This document shows positions 42,949 through 51,634 of a stretch of DNA of 64,000 bases, piece after piece (position 1 is the first letter of the stretch; each line of letters opens with the position of its first letter). This DNA is from JAFGVL01 sp964546015. Its GTDB lineage: Bacteria > Bacteroidota > Bacteroidia > Bacteroidales > Paludibacteraceae. Made by a program: the position numbers and the translations under genes. The notes beneath the pieces were generated by a model. It worked only from the letters and a program-made list of their open reading frames with translations, was not told the DNA's origin and searched no databases. Where the stretch lies: contig CAZJHO010000005.1 of assembly GCA_964546015.1 (NCBI GenBank), positions 62,001 to 126,000 of the forward strand. The letters are read 5' to 3'.

Positions 42949-44298
42949 TTATTCTTTTAATTTTTTTCTGATTTCTTTCGAGGCTTCTTCAAAGCCCGGT
43001 TTGTTCAATAAAGCAAACATATTTTTTTTGTAAGCTTCTACTCCGGGTTGGTCAAATGGATTTACGCCCAATAAATATCCGCTGATGCCGCAAGCTTTTT
43101 TGAAGAAATAGATTAATTGTCCGAGATAATATTCGTTTAATTCCGGTATTTCGATGCGCAAGTTTGGCACTCCACCGTCAATATGCGCTAATTGTGTGCC
43201 GAGTTCAGCCATTTTATTCACTTCGTCAACACGCTTCCCGGCAAGAAAATTAAGTCCGTCCAGGTTTTCATTATCTGATGGGATAACTACTTTTTTCTCC
43301 GGTTCGGCAATTGAAATAACAGTTTCGAAAATAATTCGTTCTCCTTCCTGAATCCATTGTCCCATGCTATGTAAGTCAGTACTGAAATCAACAGCAGCAG
43401 GGAATATTCCTTTCCCTTCTTTTCCCTCACTTTCGCCGTAAAGTTGTTTCCACCATTCCGATATAAAGTGTAATTTAGGATGGTAGTTTACTAAAATCTC
43501 GATTTTTTTCCCTTGTTTATACATTTCGTTTCTGACAGCAGCATAAGTAGCTGCCGGGTTTTGAGCAAAAGGAGTTTCTCTCCCGCAAATCTTCTCCATA
43601 CTTACTGCTCCGGCAACCAAATGGCGGATATCGAATCCTGCAACGGCAATAGGCAATAATCCTACTGGTGTAAGTACAGAAAAACGACCACCTACATCAT
43701 CCGGAATCACAAAGGTTTTGTAGCCTTCTTGAATCGCCAGTGTACGCAATGCTCCTTTGGATGCATCAGTAATGGCGATAATCCGTTTTTGTGCTTCGGT
43801 TTTTCCTACTTGTTCTTCTAATTGAGTTTTAAGTAAACGGAAAGCAAGTGCGGTTTCGGTTGTTGTACCCGATTTGGAGATATTTATAATTCCGAATTGT
43901 TTTGTTTTAAGCAATTCGCATAATTCGGCCAAATAGTCTTCGCTGATATTGTTCCCTGCATAAAGGATTACCGGAGCGTTGCGCTCTTTTTTCAACCAGA
44001 GGAAACTATCCGACAGAGCTTCGATTACCGACCGAGCACCTAAATAACTCCCCCCGATTCCGGCTACTACAACTATTTCGCAGCGTTCCTGCAATTGAGT
44101 GGCGGTCAATTCTATTTCGGCTAATTCGCTATCATTTATAGAAGAGGGTAAGTGTAGCCAACCTAGGAAATCATTTCCTTTACCGGTACCGAGTTCCAAA
44201 GATTCGTTGCATTGCTTGACTCTGTTTTCATAACCCAAAATACTTTCCGGAGAAATAAACTCGTAGGCTTTGTTGATAGATAGCGTTAAATTTTTCAT
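42949..44298 (-). CDS. pgi: glucose-6-phosphate isomerase
   Basis: 449 residues, the short bacterial form. Interconverts glucose-6-phosphate and fructose-6-phosphate; cytoplasmic. GIGGSYLGARSVIEAL near 76-91, NISKSGTTTETALAFRLLK near 142-160, GGRFSVLTPVGLLP near 205-218, the catalytic glutamate in GKGIFPAAVDFSTDLHSMGQWIQEGE and the C-terminal GVNPFDQPGVEAYK lysine. Promoter -7 box at 44324-44331. Confidence 0.97.
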   Translation of the reverse strand: MKNLTLSINKAYEFISPESILGYENRVKQCNESLELGTGKGNDFLGWLHLPSSINDSELAEIELTATQLQERCEIVVVAGIGGSYLGARSVIEALSDSFLWLKKERNAPVILYAGNNISEDYLAELCELLKTKQFGIINISKSGTTTETALAFRLLKTQLEEQVGKTEAQKRIIAITDASKGALRTLAIQEGYKTFVIPDDVGGRFSVLTPVGLLPIAVAGFDIRHLVAGAVSMEKICGRETPFAQNPAATYAAVRNEMYKQGKKIEILVNYHPKLHFISEWWKQLYGESEGKEGKGIFPAAVDFSTDLHSMGQWIQEGERIIFETVISIAEPEKKVVIPSDNENLDGLNFLAGKRVDEVNKMAELGTQLAHIDGGVPNLRIEIPELNEYYLGQLIYFFKKACGISGYLLGVNPFDQPGVEAYKKNMFALLNKPGFEEASKEIRKKLKE

Positions 44299-44323
44299 GT
44301 ACGAAGTTTTTTTATGCTGTATG

Positions 44324-44331
44324 CAAATATA
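44324..44331 (-). promoter_or_regulatory. pgi -7 box
   Basis: TATATTTG on the minus strand, 26 bases upstream of the pgi ATG. No clear -33. Confidence 0.4.
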
Positions 44332-44364
44332 TGTATTATTTCGACTTGTTATCTAAGTTAAATT

Positions 44365-44404
44365 AAAACTCACTGGCAAAAAATTGCTTTTACAGGTGAG
44401 TTTT
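44365..44404 (-). terminator. terminator of the acyl-CoA synthetase gene
   Basis: AAAACTCAC (44365-44373) and GTGAGTTTT (44396-44404) with a 22-base loop; on the minus strand it follows the synthetase stop and ends in TTTT. Confidence 0.6.
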
Positions 44405-44421
44405 TAATGAATCAAAAATAT

Positions 44422-46077
44422 TTACTTTTTATTCCCTTCACGAATTTCTACTCTTCTGATTTTTCCACTAATAGTTTTCGGAAGCTCATCTACGAATTCA
44501 ATAATGCGGGGATATTTATAAGGAGCAGTTACATTTTTTACATGTTCCTGAATTTCTTTTATAAGAGCTTCGCCTGCTTTGTGCTTGTAATCCTTAGCAA
44601 GAATAATAGTCGCTTTTACTATTTGTCCGCGCACCTCGTCGGGCACGCCGGTAATGGCGCATTCTACTACGGCTGAGTGTGTCATTAGCGCGCTTTCTAC
44701 TTCAAAAGGTCCGATGCGGTAACCGGAGCTTTTTATTACATCATCATTTCTGCCGACAAACCAATAATACCCGTCTTCGTCGCGCCAAGCCACATCACCT
44801 GTGTAGTAAATATTATCGTGGTAAGCGGCTTTTGTCTTTTCTTCGTCGCGGTAGTAACCCAAAAATAGCCCAAGAGGTTTATCATTTGGCGTACGCATAA
44901 TGATTTCTCCTTGCTCGCCTTCTTCAGCCGAACGGCCATCGAGAGTTAGCAAATCAATATCATACAGTGGATTAGGTAACCCCATCGAACCCGGTTTAGG
45001 TTCGTTCCATTGTGTGGTAAGAATGATCGGCATATTTTCGGTTTGTCCGAAGGCTTCGCGTAGCTTGATACCTGTCAATTGATAGAATTGTTGATAGACA
45101 ACCGGGTTTAATGCCTCACCGGCAATAGTGCAATATTCAAGAGCGGAAAGATCATATTTTGTTAAATCTTCGCGGATTATAAAACGGAAAATTGTCGGTG
45201 GAGCACAGAACGAAGTGACCTTGTATTGCGAGATCATTCGCAGCATATCGGTAGGCGTAAATTTTTCATGGTCGTACACGAATACGGCTGCTCCGGCAAT
45301 CCATTGTCCGTACAATTTTCCCCACACAGCTTTTGCCCAGCCGGTATCGGCTACAGTTAGGTGCAAACTTTTTTCGTGCAGCGTATGCCAATATTTTGCC
45401 GTAACAATATGTCCAAGCGGATAGGTATAATCGTGGATAACCATTTTGGGATTTCCGGTTGTCCCGGAAGTAAAATACAGAAGGAAAATATCGTTGTTAT
45501 CATTCACATGTTCCGGACGAGAAAACGGATCTGCCATAGCTAATCCTGCATTGAAATCACCCCAACCTTCGGGAATAATTTTACCTATCGAAACCAATCG
45601 TTCTACCGTAGGACAGTTTAGCATAGCTGTGTTCACATGGTCAATTACTGCTTGTTCGCCAACAGTTACAATAGCTTTGATAGTAGCTGCTTCGCAGCGA
45701 TAAATAATATCTTTGGCAGTTAGTAAATTAGTTGCCGGAATGACCACTGCTCCGATCTTATGCAACCCAATAACAGCAAACCAAAATTCATAACGGCGTT
45801 TAAGTATCAACATCACTTTATCACCTTTAGTAATGCCTATAGACTGGAAGTAAGAAGCTGCTTGGTCGCTATATTTTTTTATTTCGGCAAACGAGAAATC
45901 GCGGTGCGCGCCTTTATCATTGGTCCAGCATAGGGCTCGTTTGTTAGGCTCTTTTTCAGCCCATGCATCTACAACATCGTAAGCAAAATTAAAATTCTCG
46001 GGAACTCTTATTTCAAGGTTTTTTTTAAAATCTTCGTATGAATCAAAAGTGACTTTTTTTAAGTATTTTTCTAACAT
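44422..46077 (-). CDS. AMP-forming acyl-CoA synthetase
   Basis: 551 residues, ANL superfamily. LLYFTSGTTGNPKMVIHDYTYP is the AMP-binding signature, followed by GLHKIGAVVIPAT-type A-motif earlier, REAFGQTENM near 345, YTGDVAWRDEDGYYWFVGRNDDVIKSSGYRIGPFEVE near 415-455 and the C-terminal PKTISGKIRRVEIR with the catalytic lysine. Closest in pattern to medium-chain acyl-CoA ligases; the acid used (short or branched chain) is not predictable here. An XRE-cupin regulator gene lies upstream on the same strand, which is common for this subfamily in Bacteroidetes. The in-frame start at 46077 gives the usual length. Confidence 0.9.
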   Translation of the reverse strand: MLEKYLKKVTFDSYEDFKKNLEIRVPENFNFAYDVVDAWAEKEPNKRALCWTNDKGAHRDFSFAEIKKYSDQAASYFQSIGITKGDKVMLILKRRYEFWFAVIGLHKIGAVVIPATNLLTAKDIIYRCEAATIKAIVTVGEQAVIDHVNTAMLNCPTVERLVSIGKIIPEGWGDFNAGLAMADPFSRPEHVNDNNDIFLLYFTSGTTGNPKMVIHDYTYPLGHIVTAKYWHTLHEKSLHLTVADTGWAKAVWGKLYGQWIAGAAVFVYDHEKFTPTDMLRMISQYKVTSFCAPPTIFRFIIREDLTKYDLSALEYCTIAGEALNPVVYQQFYQLTGIKLREAFGQTENMPIILTTQWNEPKPGSMGLPNPLYDIDLLTLDGRSAEEGEQGEIIMRTPNDKPLGLFLGYYRDEEKTKAAYHDNIYYTGDVAWRDEDGYYWFVGRNDDVIKSSGYRIGPFEVESALMTHSAVVECAITGVPDEVRGQIVKATIILAKDYKHKAGEALIKEIQEHVKNVTAPYKYPRIIEFVDELPKTISGKIRRVEIREGNKK

Positions 46078-46083
46078 GATGTT

Positions 46084-46173
46084 CAGTTACGAGTTACGAG
46101 TTACAAGTTACGAGCCATGCAAAAAAGACCTTGTCAATTTTTCTTGTAGCTCGTAACTGATTACTTTGTAACT
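46084..46173. repeat. iterated-word hairpin between the XRE regulator and the synthetase
   Basis: The left part repeats the word AGTTACGAG three to four times (46084-46115); the right part (46149-46173) is its complement, TCGTAACT and TTGTAACT. Core arms AGTTACGAGC (46106-46115) and GCTCGTAACT (46149-46158) are perfect. Confidence 0.6.
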
Positions 46174-46176
46174 ATT

Positions 46177-46731
46177 TTATAAAATGATTGCTAAAAACTC
46201 TACTGCTTTACCGTCCAAAGCTTTCATGCCGTGAGGTTTAGATGCATCAAAATAAATGCTGTCGCCCGTTTCGAGGATTAAATCTTTACCGGCTATTTGA
46301 AATAACATACGCCCTTCTAACACTAAATTAAATTCTTGTGTAGGATGAGTGTTCAATGTTATAGGCGTTTTTTCAGATTTTGGTTCAACGGTTACGATAA
46401 ATGGTTCGGCTTTAGCTCCTTTAAATCCCATCGCCAAAGCTTGATATTTATACGCTTTAGTACGCTCAACTGAAGCTCCTTGTCCTTTGCGGGTTACAAA
46501 ATAAGACGATATGTACGCATCATCGCCTGAAAAAAGGGATGAAAGTTCAACATTAAAATTCTTGGCAACTTCGTATAAAAAACTTATCGGAATATCGGTG
46601 TTTCCGCTTTCGTATAATTCATATTCGGACAATTCAATGTTAAGCTTTTTTGCCATTTCACTTTGCGATAAATCCAATGCATCGCGTAAACCTCGCAATC
46701 GTTCTGCTATCTCTTTTATTTGTCCCTGCAT
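46177..46731 (-). CDS. XRE-family regulator with cupin domain
   Basis: 184 residues. Helix-turn-helix at about 12-62 (LRDALDLSQSEMAKKLNIELSEYELYESG), linker, and a C-terminal cupin_2 barrel about 105-182 (LNTHPTQEFNLVLEGRMLFQIAGKDLILETGDSIYFDASKPHG). Such regulators bind small ligands through the cupin domain. It is transcribed towards the acyl-CoA synthetase 99 bases downstream and probably controls it. Predicted -7 box TACTTTTG at 46761-46754. Confidence 0.9.
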   Translation of the reverse strand: MQGQIKEIAERLRGLRDALDLSQSEMAKKLNIELSEYELYESGNTDIPISFLYEVAKNFNVELSSLFSGDDAYISSYFVTRKGQGASVERTKAYKYQALAMGFKGAKAEPFIVTVEPKSEKTPITLNTHPTQEFNLVLEGRMLFQIAGKDLILETGDSIYFDASKPHGMKALDGKAVEFLAIIL

Positions 46732-46753
46732 AGATTGATAATTTTAAATTGTG

Positions 46754-46761
46754 CAAAAGTA
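46754..46761 (-). promoter_or_regulatory. -7 box of the XRE-cupin gene
   Basis: TACTTTTG on the minus strand, 23 bases before the ATG at 46731. -33 not clear. Confidence 0.4.
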
Positions 46762-46836
46762 ACTGTTTTGTTGGAATTGACAGAATTTATTTAGAGATTG
46801 AAATTTTTTCATAAAAACGACAAAAAGAAATTTTGA

Positions 46837-46925
46837 AAAATAGAACAAGCTCCCGCAAATATTACATTTTTGCAAATTTAATTGCTACGATAATTTGTGA
46901 TATCTGCGGGAGCTTGTTCTATTTT
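46837..46925. repeat. 21-bp perfect inverted repeat with 47-base loop
   Basis: Arms at 46837-46857 and 46905-46925 are perfect complements over 21 bases (core AACAAGCTCCCGCA), the loop is AT-rich and 47 bases long. It lies downstream of fba and upstream of the XRE promoter. The GC content of the arms and long loop are unlike the short terminators nearby. Confidence 0.75.
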
Positions 46926-46975
46926 ATAAGAAGAATTGAAAAATTATAGATTTGATTTTTTAAGTAGCGCTTTTT

Positions 46976-47968
46976 TTATGCTTTATTGTCGCTTCCCAAT
47001 ACATTAACGATTTTGTGTTTGTAAAGCTCTTTTAATTGCTCTCGACCGGGACCTAAGTATTTACGAGGATCAAATTCTTCAGGATGAAGTGCAAACACTT
47101 CGCGTACGGCAGCGGTCATTGCTAATCGACCGTCAGAATCGATATTGATTTTACAAACTGCCGAAGCTGCTGCTTGACGCAATTGGTCTTCTGGGATACC
47201 GATAGCATTTTTCAAAGCTCCTCCATATTTATTTATAGTAGCCACTTTGTCTTGCGGAACAGATGATGCTCCGTGCAATACGATAGGGAAACCCGGAATG
47301 CGTTGTTCGATTTCTTTTAAAATATCAAAACGCAATGGGGGAGGTACAAGTACGCCATCTTCATTGAGAGTACATTGCTCAGGTTTGAATTTATTTGCTC
47401 CGTGTGATGTCCCGATAGAGATTGCCAATGAATCTACACCTGTTTTCTTTACGAAATCTTCTACTTGATTAGGTTCTGTATAAGTATGGTGCTCTGCTGC
47501 AACATCGTCTTCAATTCCTGCTAAAACACCTAATTCGCCTTCGACAGTTACATCGAATTGGTGTGCGTACTCGACCACTTTTTTGGTCAAAGCCACATTT
47601 TCTTCGTACGGATAGTGGGATGCATCGATCATTACCGAGGAGAATCCCATATCGATACAACTTTTACAAAGCTCGAATGAGTCGCCGTGGTCTAAATGTA
47701 ATACAATAGGTACTGCGTAGCCTAACTCTTTTGCATATTCTACAGCTCCTTGTGCCATATAGCGAAGTAATGTCTGATTGGCGTATTTGCGAGCTCCTGC
47801 TGATACTTGCAAAATAACCGGCGATTTGGTTTCTACCGCAGCTTGAATAATGGCTTGCATCTGCTCCATATTGTTAAAATTAAATGCTGCAATGGCATAT
47901 TTCCCTTTAAATGCTTTGGCAAACATATCTCGTGTGTTTACCAGTCCTAATTCTTTGTAGTGTATCAT
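46976..47968 (-). CDS. fba: class II fructose-bisphosphate aldolase
   Basis: 330 residues, zinc-dependent aldolase that interconverts fructose-1,6-bisphosphate and two triose phosphates. Motifs: AAFNFNNMEQMQAI, LHLDHGDSFELCKSCIDMGFSSVMIDASH with zinc histidines and catalytic aspartate, VEGELGVLAGIEDD, SIGTSHGANK and VLHGASSVP. The C-terminal tail matches the Bacteroidetes form. Single gene with a strong promoter at 48003-48036. Confidence 0.97.
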   Translation of the reverse strand: MIHYKELGLVNTRDMFAKAFKGKYAIAAFNFNNMEQMQAIIQAAVETKSPVILQVSAGARKYANQTLLRYMAQGAVEYAKELGYAVPIVLHLDHGDSFELCKSCIDMGFSSVMIDASHYPYEENVALTKKVVEYAHQFDVTVEGELGVLAGIEDDVAAEHHTYTEPNQVEDFVKKTGVDSLAISIGTSHGANKFKPEQCTLNEDGVLVPPPLRFDILKEIEQRIPGFPIVLHGASSVPQDKVATINKYGGALKNAIGIPEDQLRQAAASAVCKINIDSDGRLAMTAAVREVFALHPEEFDPRKYLGPGREQLKELYKHKIVNVLGSDNKA

Positions 47969-48002
47969 GACTATAATATTTTAATATTATTATATATTGC
48001 AA

Positions 48003-48036
48003 CAAAGATAAAATCTTTCTTTATAGAGACTGCAAA
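48003..48036 (-). promoter_or_regulatory. fba promoter
   Basis: On the minus strand TTTG (48036-48033), 22 bases, TATCTTTG (48010-48003), and the ATG at 47968. Confidence 0.65.
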
Positions 48037-48108
48037 ATAGACATTTTTTTATAAAAAATATTTTTTACTGCAAGATTGAAGAAGTGTGCTTTTACTTTTC
48101 AAAAAAAT

Positions 48109-48139
48109 AAAAGGTTGAAGATCCTGTCTTCAACCTTTT
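48109..48139 (-). terminator. terminator of the membrane-protein gene
   Basis: Perfect 13-bp inverted repeat (48109-48121 and 48127-48139) around 5 bases, followed on the minus strand by a T-rich run. Confidence 0.8.
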
Positions 48140-48166
48140 TGTTATTGGTAAGATTAATGATGACAA

Positions 48167-48757
48167 TTATTCTCTAGCTTTTTTCTTTGTATTGTTAGCA
48201 ATTGAAGCCAAAGCTCTTGCTCCTTCGGCAAAGAATCTGGAAACACCGATGATAAAAAATCCATATAAAGGCATCAATATGATTCCGGCTGCAGTGAAAT
48301 CAATAGCTCCAAATCCGTAAAATGAATTAAGCATACCGGCATTTTCTCCCAAGAAAACGGTTGCAAGGATAGAGCCTAAACAGCCAACAATAGCGATGTA
48401 CGAACCACACCATTCGCCACATGTTTGGATTAGATTGGAAAACACAGGGATAGCAACAAAATCGTCTTTTTCTTTGGTGAGGTTTTCTACTTTTTTCTTT
48501 CTGTTCCACCACAGTTGAAAACTAAACCATCCGGCTAATGCCAAAATAAGCCAAAAAATAATAAATACAGCAATCAAGCTTCCATTCGTAAAAGAGAAAA
48601 AGCAACCGGCAATTACTTTTCCTAAAATGTAAAGCGGGAATAGTAAGTTCAATACAGCAATCAATACATAAAACCAGGCATAAGGCTTACGGAAAAACTT
48701 TCCATTATCGATATAATCGAAAAATGGTTTAAAACATGAGATAAGAAAATTTTTCAT
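48167..48757 (-). CDS. uncharacterised inner-membrane protein
   Basis: 196 residues from ATG 48757; a longer reading to 48802 has no good start context and would run into the predicted -7 box. Four hydrophobic segments (about 25-48, 55-80, 112-135, 145-170) and a basic C-terminus (NNTKKKARE). No family recognised. The predicted -7 box TACATTTG is at 48807-48800; transcription ends at the 48109 hairpin. Confidence 0.6.
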   Translation of the reverse strand: MKNFLISCFKPFFDYIDNGKFFRKPYAWFYVLIAVLNLLFPLYILGKVIAGCFFSFTNGSLIAVFIIFWLILALAGWFSFQLWWNRKKKVENLTKEKDDFVAIPVFSNLIQTCGEWCGSYIAIVGCLGSILATVFLGENAGMLNSFYGFGAIDFTAAGIILMPLYGFFIIGVSRFFAEGARALASIANNTKKKARE

Positions 48758-48799
48758 AAGAACAAAAATTAAATGGTTAATAATGAGTTGATATCGATA

Positions 48800-48807
48800 C
48801 AAATGTA
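48800..48807 (-). promoter_or_regulatory. -7 box of the membrane-protein gene
   Basis: TACATTTG on the minus strand, 43 bases before the ATG at 48757; supports the shorter start. Confidence 0.4.
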
Positions 48808-49019
48808 CTAAAAAAATTTTTCATTGTATGGATAAAAGAAAGTGCATTTTTTTCATATTTTGTTTTTGGTACTTAAAAATTCCGGTTCAAAGCTTCTTGT
48901 ATAACATTAAAATCGATAATTCATTGAAAATAAAGTTGTTTTTTATAAATAAGGTTAAAAAATATTTAACTTTATGATTAAATTTGTCCCGTTTTTTGAA
49001 AAACCTTAAAATACTTATA

Positions 49020-50150
49020 ATGAAACACACATTATTTTCTCTTCTTTTATGGGGAACTTGCATCTCTTTGTTTGCATTTACTTTTAATGGGGTTACTATT
49101 CCCGAAAATAACGAATTTACTAAAACAACAATGGCTACAATAGCCAAAAAAGCTACAACCGCACCCGAAGAAATTTCCGGTATGGCATGTAGTCGAACAA
49201 CAGAAGGATATTTTTGGGTGCATTCGGACGACGGGGATAATAAAATTTACGCTTTAGGTTCTGATGGGCAGACAAAATATACAGTTACACTTTCTAATGT
49301 TGCCATGCGCGATTGGGAAGATATTTGTATTGCTACCGTAGGAAGTAAAAACTATATTTTGTTAGGTGCTTTTGGAGATAATGACCTTGTATATAAAGAT
49401 GATTATTATATTTATCGTTTTGAAGAACCGGCGATAACTGTCGGAGGTAGTAAATCTGTTTCAGTGGAAATGATCAAATTTGGTTATCCTAGTAGCACAG
49501 CTTTTAATGCAGAAACAATAATGTATGACCCTATAGGGAATAAAATCTATATTGTAAATAAAATAAAAGATGCAATTAATACTATATTTTCAATGCCCTA
49601 TCAAGAGAGCTACTCGGGCAGACAAACTCTAACCAAAATACAAGATTTAGGGCGAAGTGGAGAGAAATTTAATTTTTTAACTGCCGGCGATATTTCGCAA
49701 GATGGGATGTATATTTTGATAAAAAGTAAAACAGATATTTTATACTGGAAACGACAGGGAACAGAAGATTTAGCTGTAACTTTTGCCCGTAATCCGGAAC
49801 ATATAAAGGCTTATGCAGAAGAAACACAAGGAGAAGCTGCGGCTTGGAATAAAGATGCTTCTGTTTTTTATACTTGTAGCGATGTGAAAGCAAAAGATAA
49901 TGCCAATCCTATCTATCAATATACCCGTTCTGTCCCTACAGGAGAAAAAAACATATCTTCAGATACATTTACTATCCGAGTTCAGGATGGACAATTATTT
50001 ATTGAGAATACCGAAGAGGAGAAAATTGAAATTTATAATTCTGCAGGACAAAAAATCACATCCGGTTATTCCGGCTCAATTAATATGCGAAATCTGAAAG
50101 GATTTTATATTATACGAGTAGGAAACCGTTTGGCAAAAGTAATTTTCTGA
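49020..50150 (+). CDS. secreted protein with T9SS sorting domain
   Basis: 376 residues from ATG 49020 (MKHTLFSLLLWG); a reading from 48984 has a poor start. Signal peptide of about 20, then a likely beta-propeller (about 45-300; repeated YFWVHSDDGDNKIYAL and YKDDYYIYRFEEP-type blades), and a C-terminal type A sorting domain (about 315-376): DTFTIRVQDGQLFIENTE, IEIYNSAGQKI, and INMRNLKGFYIIRVGNRLAKVIF in pieces, the conserved end of Por-secretion cargo. It should be exported by type IX secretion, which links it to porW-porX at 16.8 kb. Activity unknown. Confidence 0.8.
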   Translation: MKHTLFSLLLWGTCISLFAFTFNGVTIPENNEFTKTTMATIAKKATTAPEEISGMACSRTTEGYFWVHSDDGDNKIYALGSDGQTKYTVTLSNVAMRDWEDICIATVGSKNYILLGAFGDNDLVYKDDYYIYRFEEPAITVGGSKSVSVEMIKFGYPSSTAFNAETIMYDPIGNKIYIVNKIKDAINTIFSMPYQESYSGRQTLTKIQDLGRSGEKFNFLTAGDISQDGMYILIKSKTDILYWKRQGTEDLAVTFARNPEHIKAYAEETQGEAAAWNKDASVFYTCSDVKAKDNANPIYQYTRSVPTGEKNISSDTFTIRVQDGQLFIENTEEEKIEIYNSAGQKITSGYSGSINMRNLKGFYIIRVGNRLAKVIF

Positions 50151-50248
50151 TAACAAAAACTTTCCAAAAAATATTTTTACCTTTGCTTTCTCATACCAGA
50201 AAAAGGTTTTGAGGAAGTTTTTTATATACATGTTAAATGAATATTATT

Positions 50249-51166
50249 ATGAAAAAGAACATTTTGTACGCCTTTATGGCAATAGCCCTTTTAGCAACAT
50301 CATGTAAACCGATTTATCGTTGTGGCGAGACTGCTCCCGAAAAAAAAGATGTCTTCTTGGGAAAACGCATTAAAACCGTGATAGCCGAACGCGATTCCCT
50401 TTGTTCGCGTCTTTCGGATACCGAAAAAACAATTGCCGAATTACAACAAGATACCACCATGCTTAATGGTGTGATTGAAGATTTGAATGCTGATATTAAA
50501 TCATTAGTTGCAGCAAATAGTAAATTGCAAAAAAACTACGACGATCTTCATAACGAAAAACTATCGGAAGCAGAACGCTTTAATAAAGCTTTGCAACAAA
50601 AATCAGATGAGCTTAACGATAAAGAAAAATTATTAGCTGAGCGTGAAAAAAATCTGTTGGAATTGCAACAAATCATTGCTCGTCAGGATTCTGCATCAAA
50701 ACGGTTAAATGAAATTCTACACAAAGCATTGATGGGCTTTAAAGCCGACGAACTTTCCGTAGAAATGAAAAACGGCAAGGTATATGTATCTATGTCCGAC
50801 AAATTACTATTCAGCTCCGGAAGTGCTGTTGTAGAAGAAAAAGGAAAGTCGGCTCTTAAAGTGCTTGCCGATGTTTTAGCAAAAAATCCGGATGTAGAAG
50901 TCTTGGTAGAAGGGCATACCGACAATGTACCTATTAAAACAGCAATTTTCAAAGATAACTGGGATTTGAGTGTAGTGCGTGCTACTTCAATCGTTCGTAT
51001 CCTGACGGATGAGTATAAGCTTGCTCCGACACGCGTAACGGCTTCCGGTCGTGGCGAATATTTCCCTAAGATAAGTAACGATACTGCCGAAGGAAGAGCA
51101 AAAAACCGCCGTACTGAAATTATCCTTTCTCCAAAATTGGATGAAATCATGAAGCTTATAAACTAA
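50249..51166 (+). CDS. OmpA-family lipoprotein
   Basis: 305 residues from ATG 50249; an ATG 12 bases earlier is possible. Lipobox LLATSC with C19, a coiled-coil stretch (about 45-155, heptads rich in Leu/Lys/Glu) and an OmpA C-terminal peptidoglycan-binding domain (about 190-295: LFSSGSAVVEEKGKSAL, VEGHTDNVPI, NWDLSVVRATSIVRIL, SGRGEYFP, KNRRTEI). It should tie the outer membrane to the cell wall. First gene of a run of closely spaced plus-strand genes. Confidence 0.92.
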   Translation: MKKNILYAFMAIALLATSCKPIYRCGETAPEKKDVFLGKRIKTVIAERDSLCSRLSDTEKTIAELQQDTTMLNGVIEDLNADIKSLVAANSKLQKNYDDLHNEKLSEAERFNKALQQKSDELNDKEKLLAEREKNLLELQQIIARQDSASKRLNEILHKALMGFKADELSVEMKNGKVYVSMSDKLLFSSGSAVVEEKGKSALKVLADVLAKNPDVEVLVEGHTDNVPIKTAIFKDNWDLSVVRATSIVRILTDEYKLAPTRVTASGRGEYFPKISNDTAEGRAKNRRTEIILSPKLDEIMKLIN

Positions 51167-51176
51167 AAAATTTAGC

Positions 51177-51620
51177 GTGGAATATCTTGCCGATTTTGGC
51201 TATCTAGGGTTATTCATTGCTGCTTTTTTAGCTGCAACTATTTTACCATTTTCGTCCGAAGTCGTTTTTACGGCAGTTGTTTGGAAAATGGGGTCTGACC
51301 CTTGGATTTGTGTAGCCGCAGCTACAGCAGGAAATACTTTAGGTGGCATGACCTGCTATTGGCTCGGTAAACTCGGCAAAATGGAATGGATAGAAAAATA
51401 CTTGGGCATTAAACAAGCCAAAGTCGATAAATGGGTCGATAAGTTGCATAGACAAGGCGATTGGATTGCATTTTTCTCTTTCTTGCCGGGCATAGGTGAT
51501 TTAATTGCCGTTGTTTGTGGTTTTCTTCGTTGTAACGGGTGGATTGTCTTGGCTGTCATGTTTGCCGGAAAATTAATTCGTTACATAGTTTGGATGTATG
51601 TGCAGGGAATTTTTATTTAG
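51177..51620 (+). CDS. DedA-like/SNARE-associated membrane protein
   Basis: 147 residues, GTG start at 51177 directly 11 bases after the OmpA gene. Hydrophobic helices at about 5-30, 38-60, 92-110 and 120-140; FSSEVVFTAV, AATAGNTLGGMTCYWLGKLG and FFSFLPGIGDLIAVVCGFLR match the YqaA subgroup of the DedA/SNARE-associated domain family. Proposed role of the family: lipid scrambling or transport of lipid carriers at the inner membrane. A downstream thioredoxin gene follows after 14 bases. Confidence 0.85.
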   Translation: MEYLADFGYLGLFIAAFLAATILPFSSEVVFTAVVWKMGSDPWICVAAATAGNTLGGMTCYWLGKLGKMEWIEKYLGIKQAKVDKWVDKLHRQGDWIAFFSFLPGIGDLIAVVCGFLRCNGWIVLAVMFAGKLIRYIVWMYVQGIFI

Positions 51621-51634
51621 AAAAAAATAATCAC

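Noticed and set aside
46084..46173. CRISPR array from the repeated AGTTACGAG words
   Set aside because: No spacers of constant length, the units are 9-10 bases and face their own complement; no cas gene is in the window.
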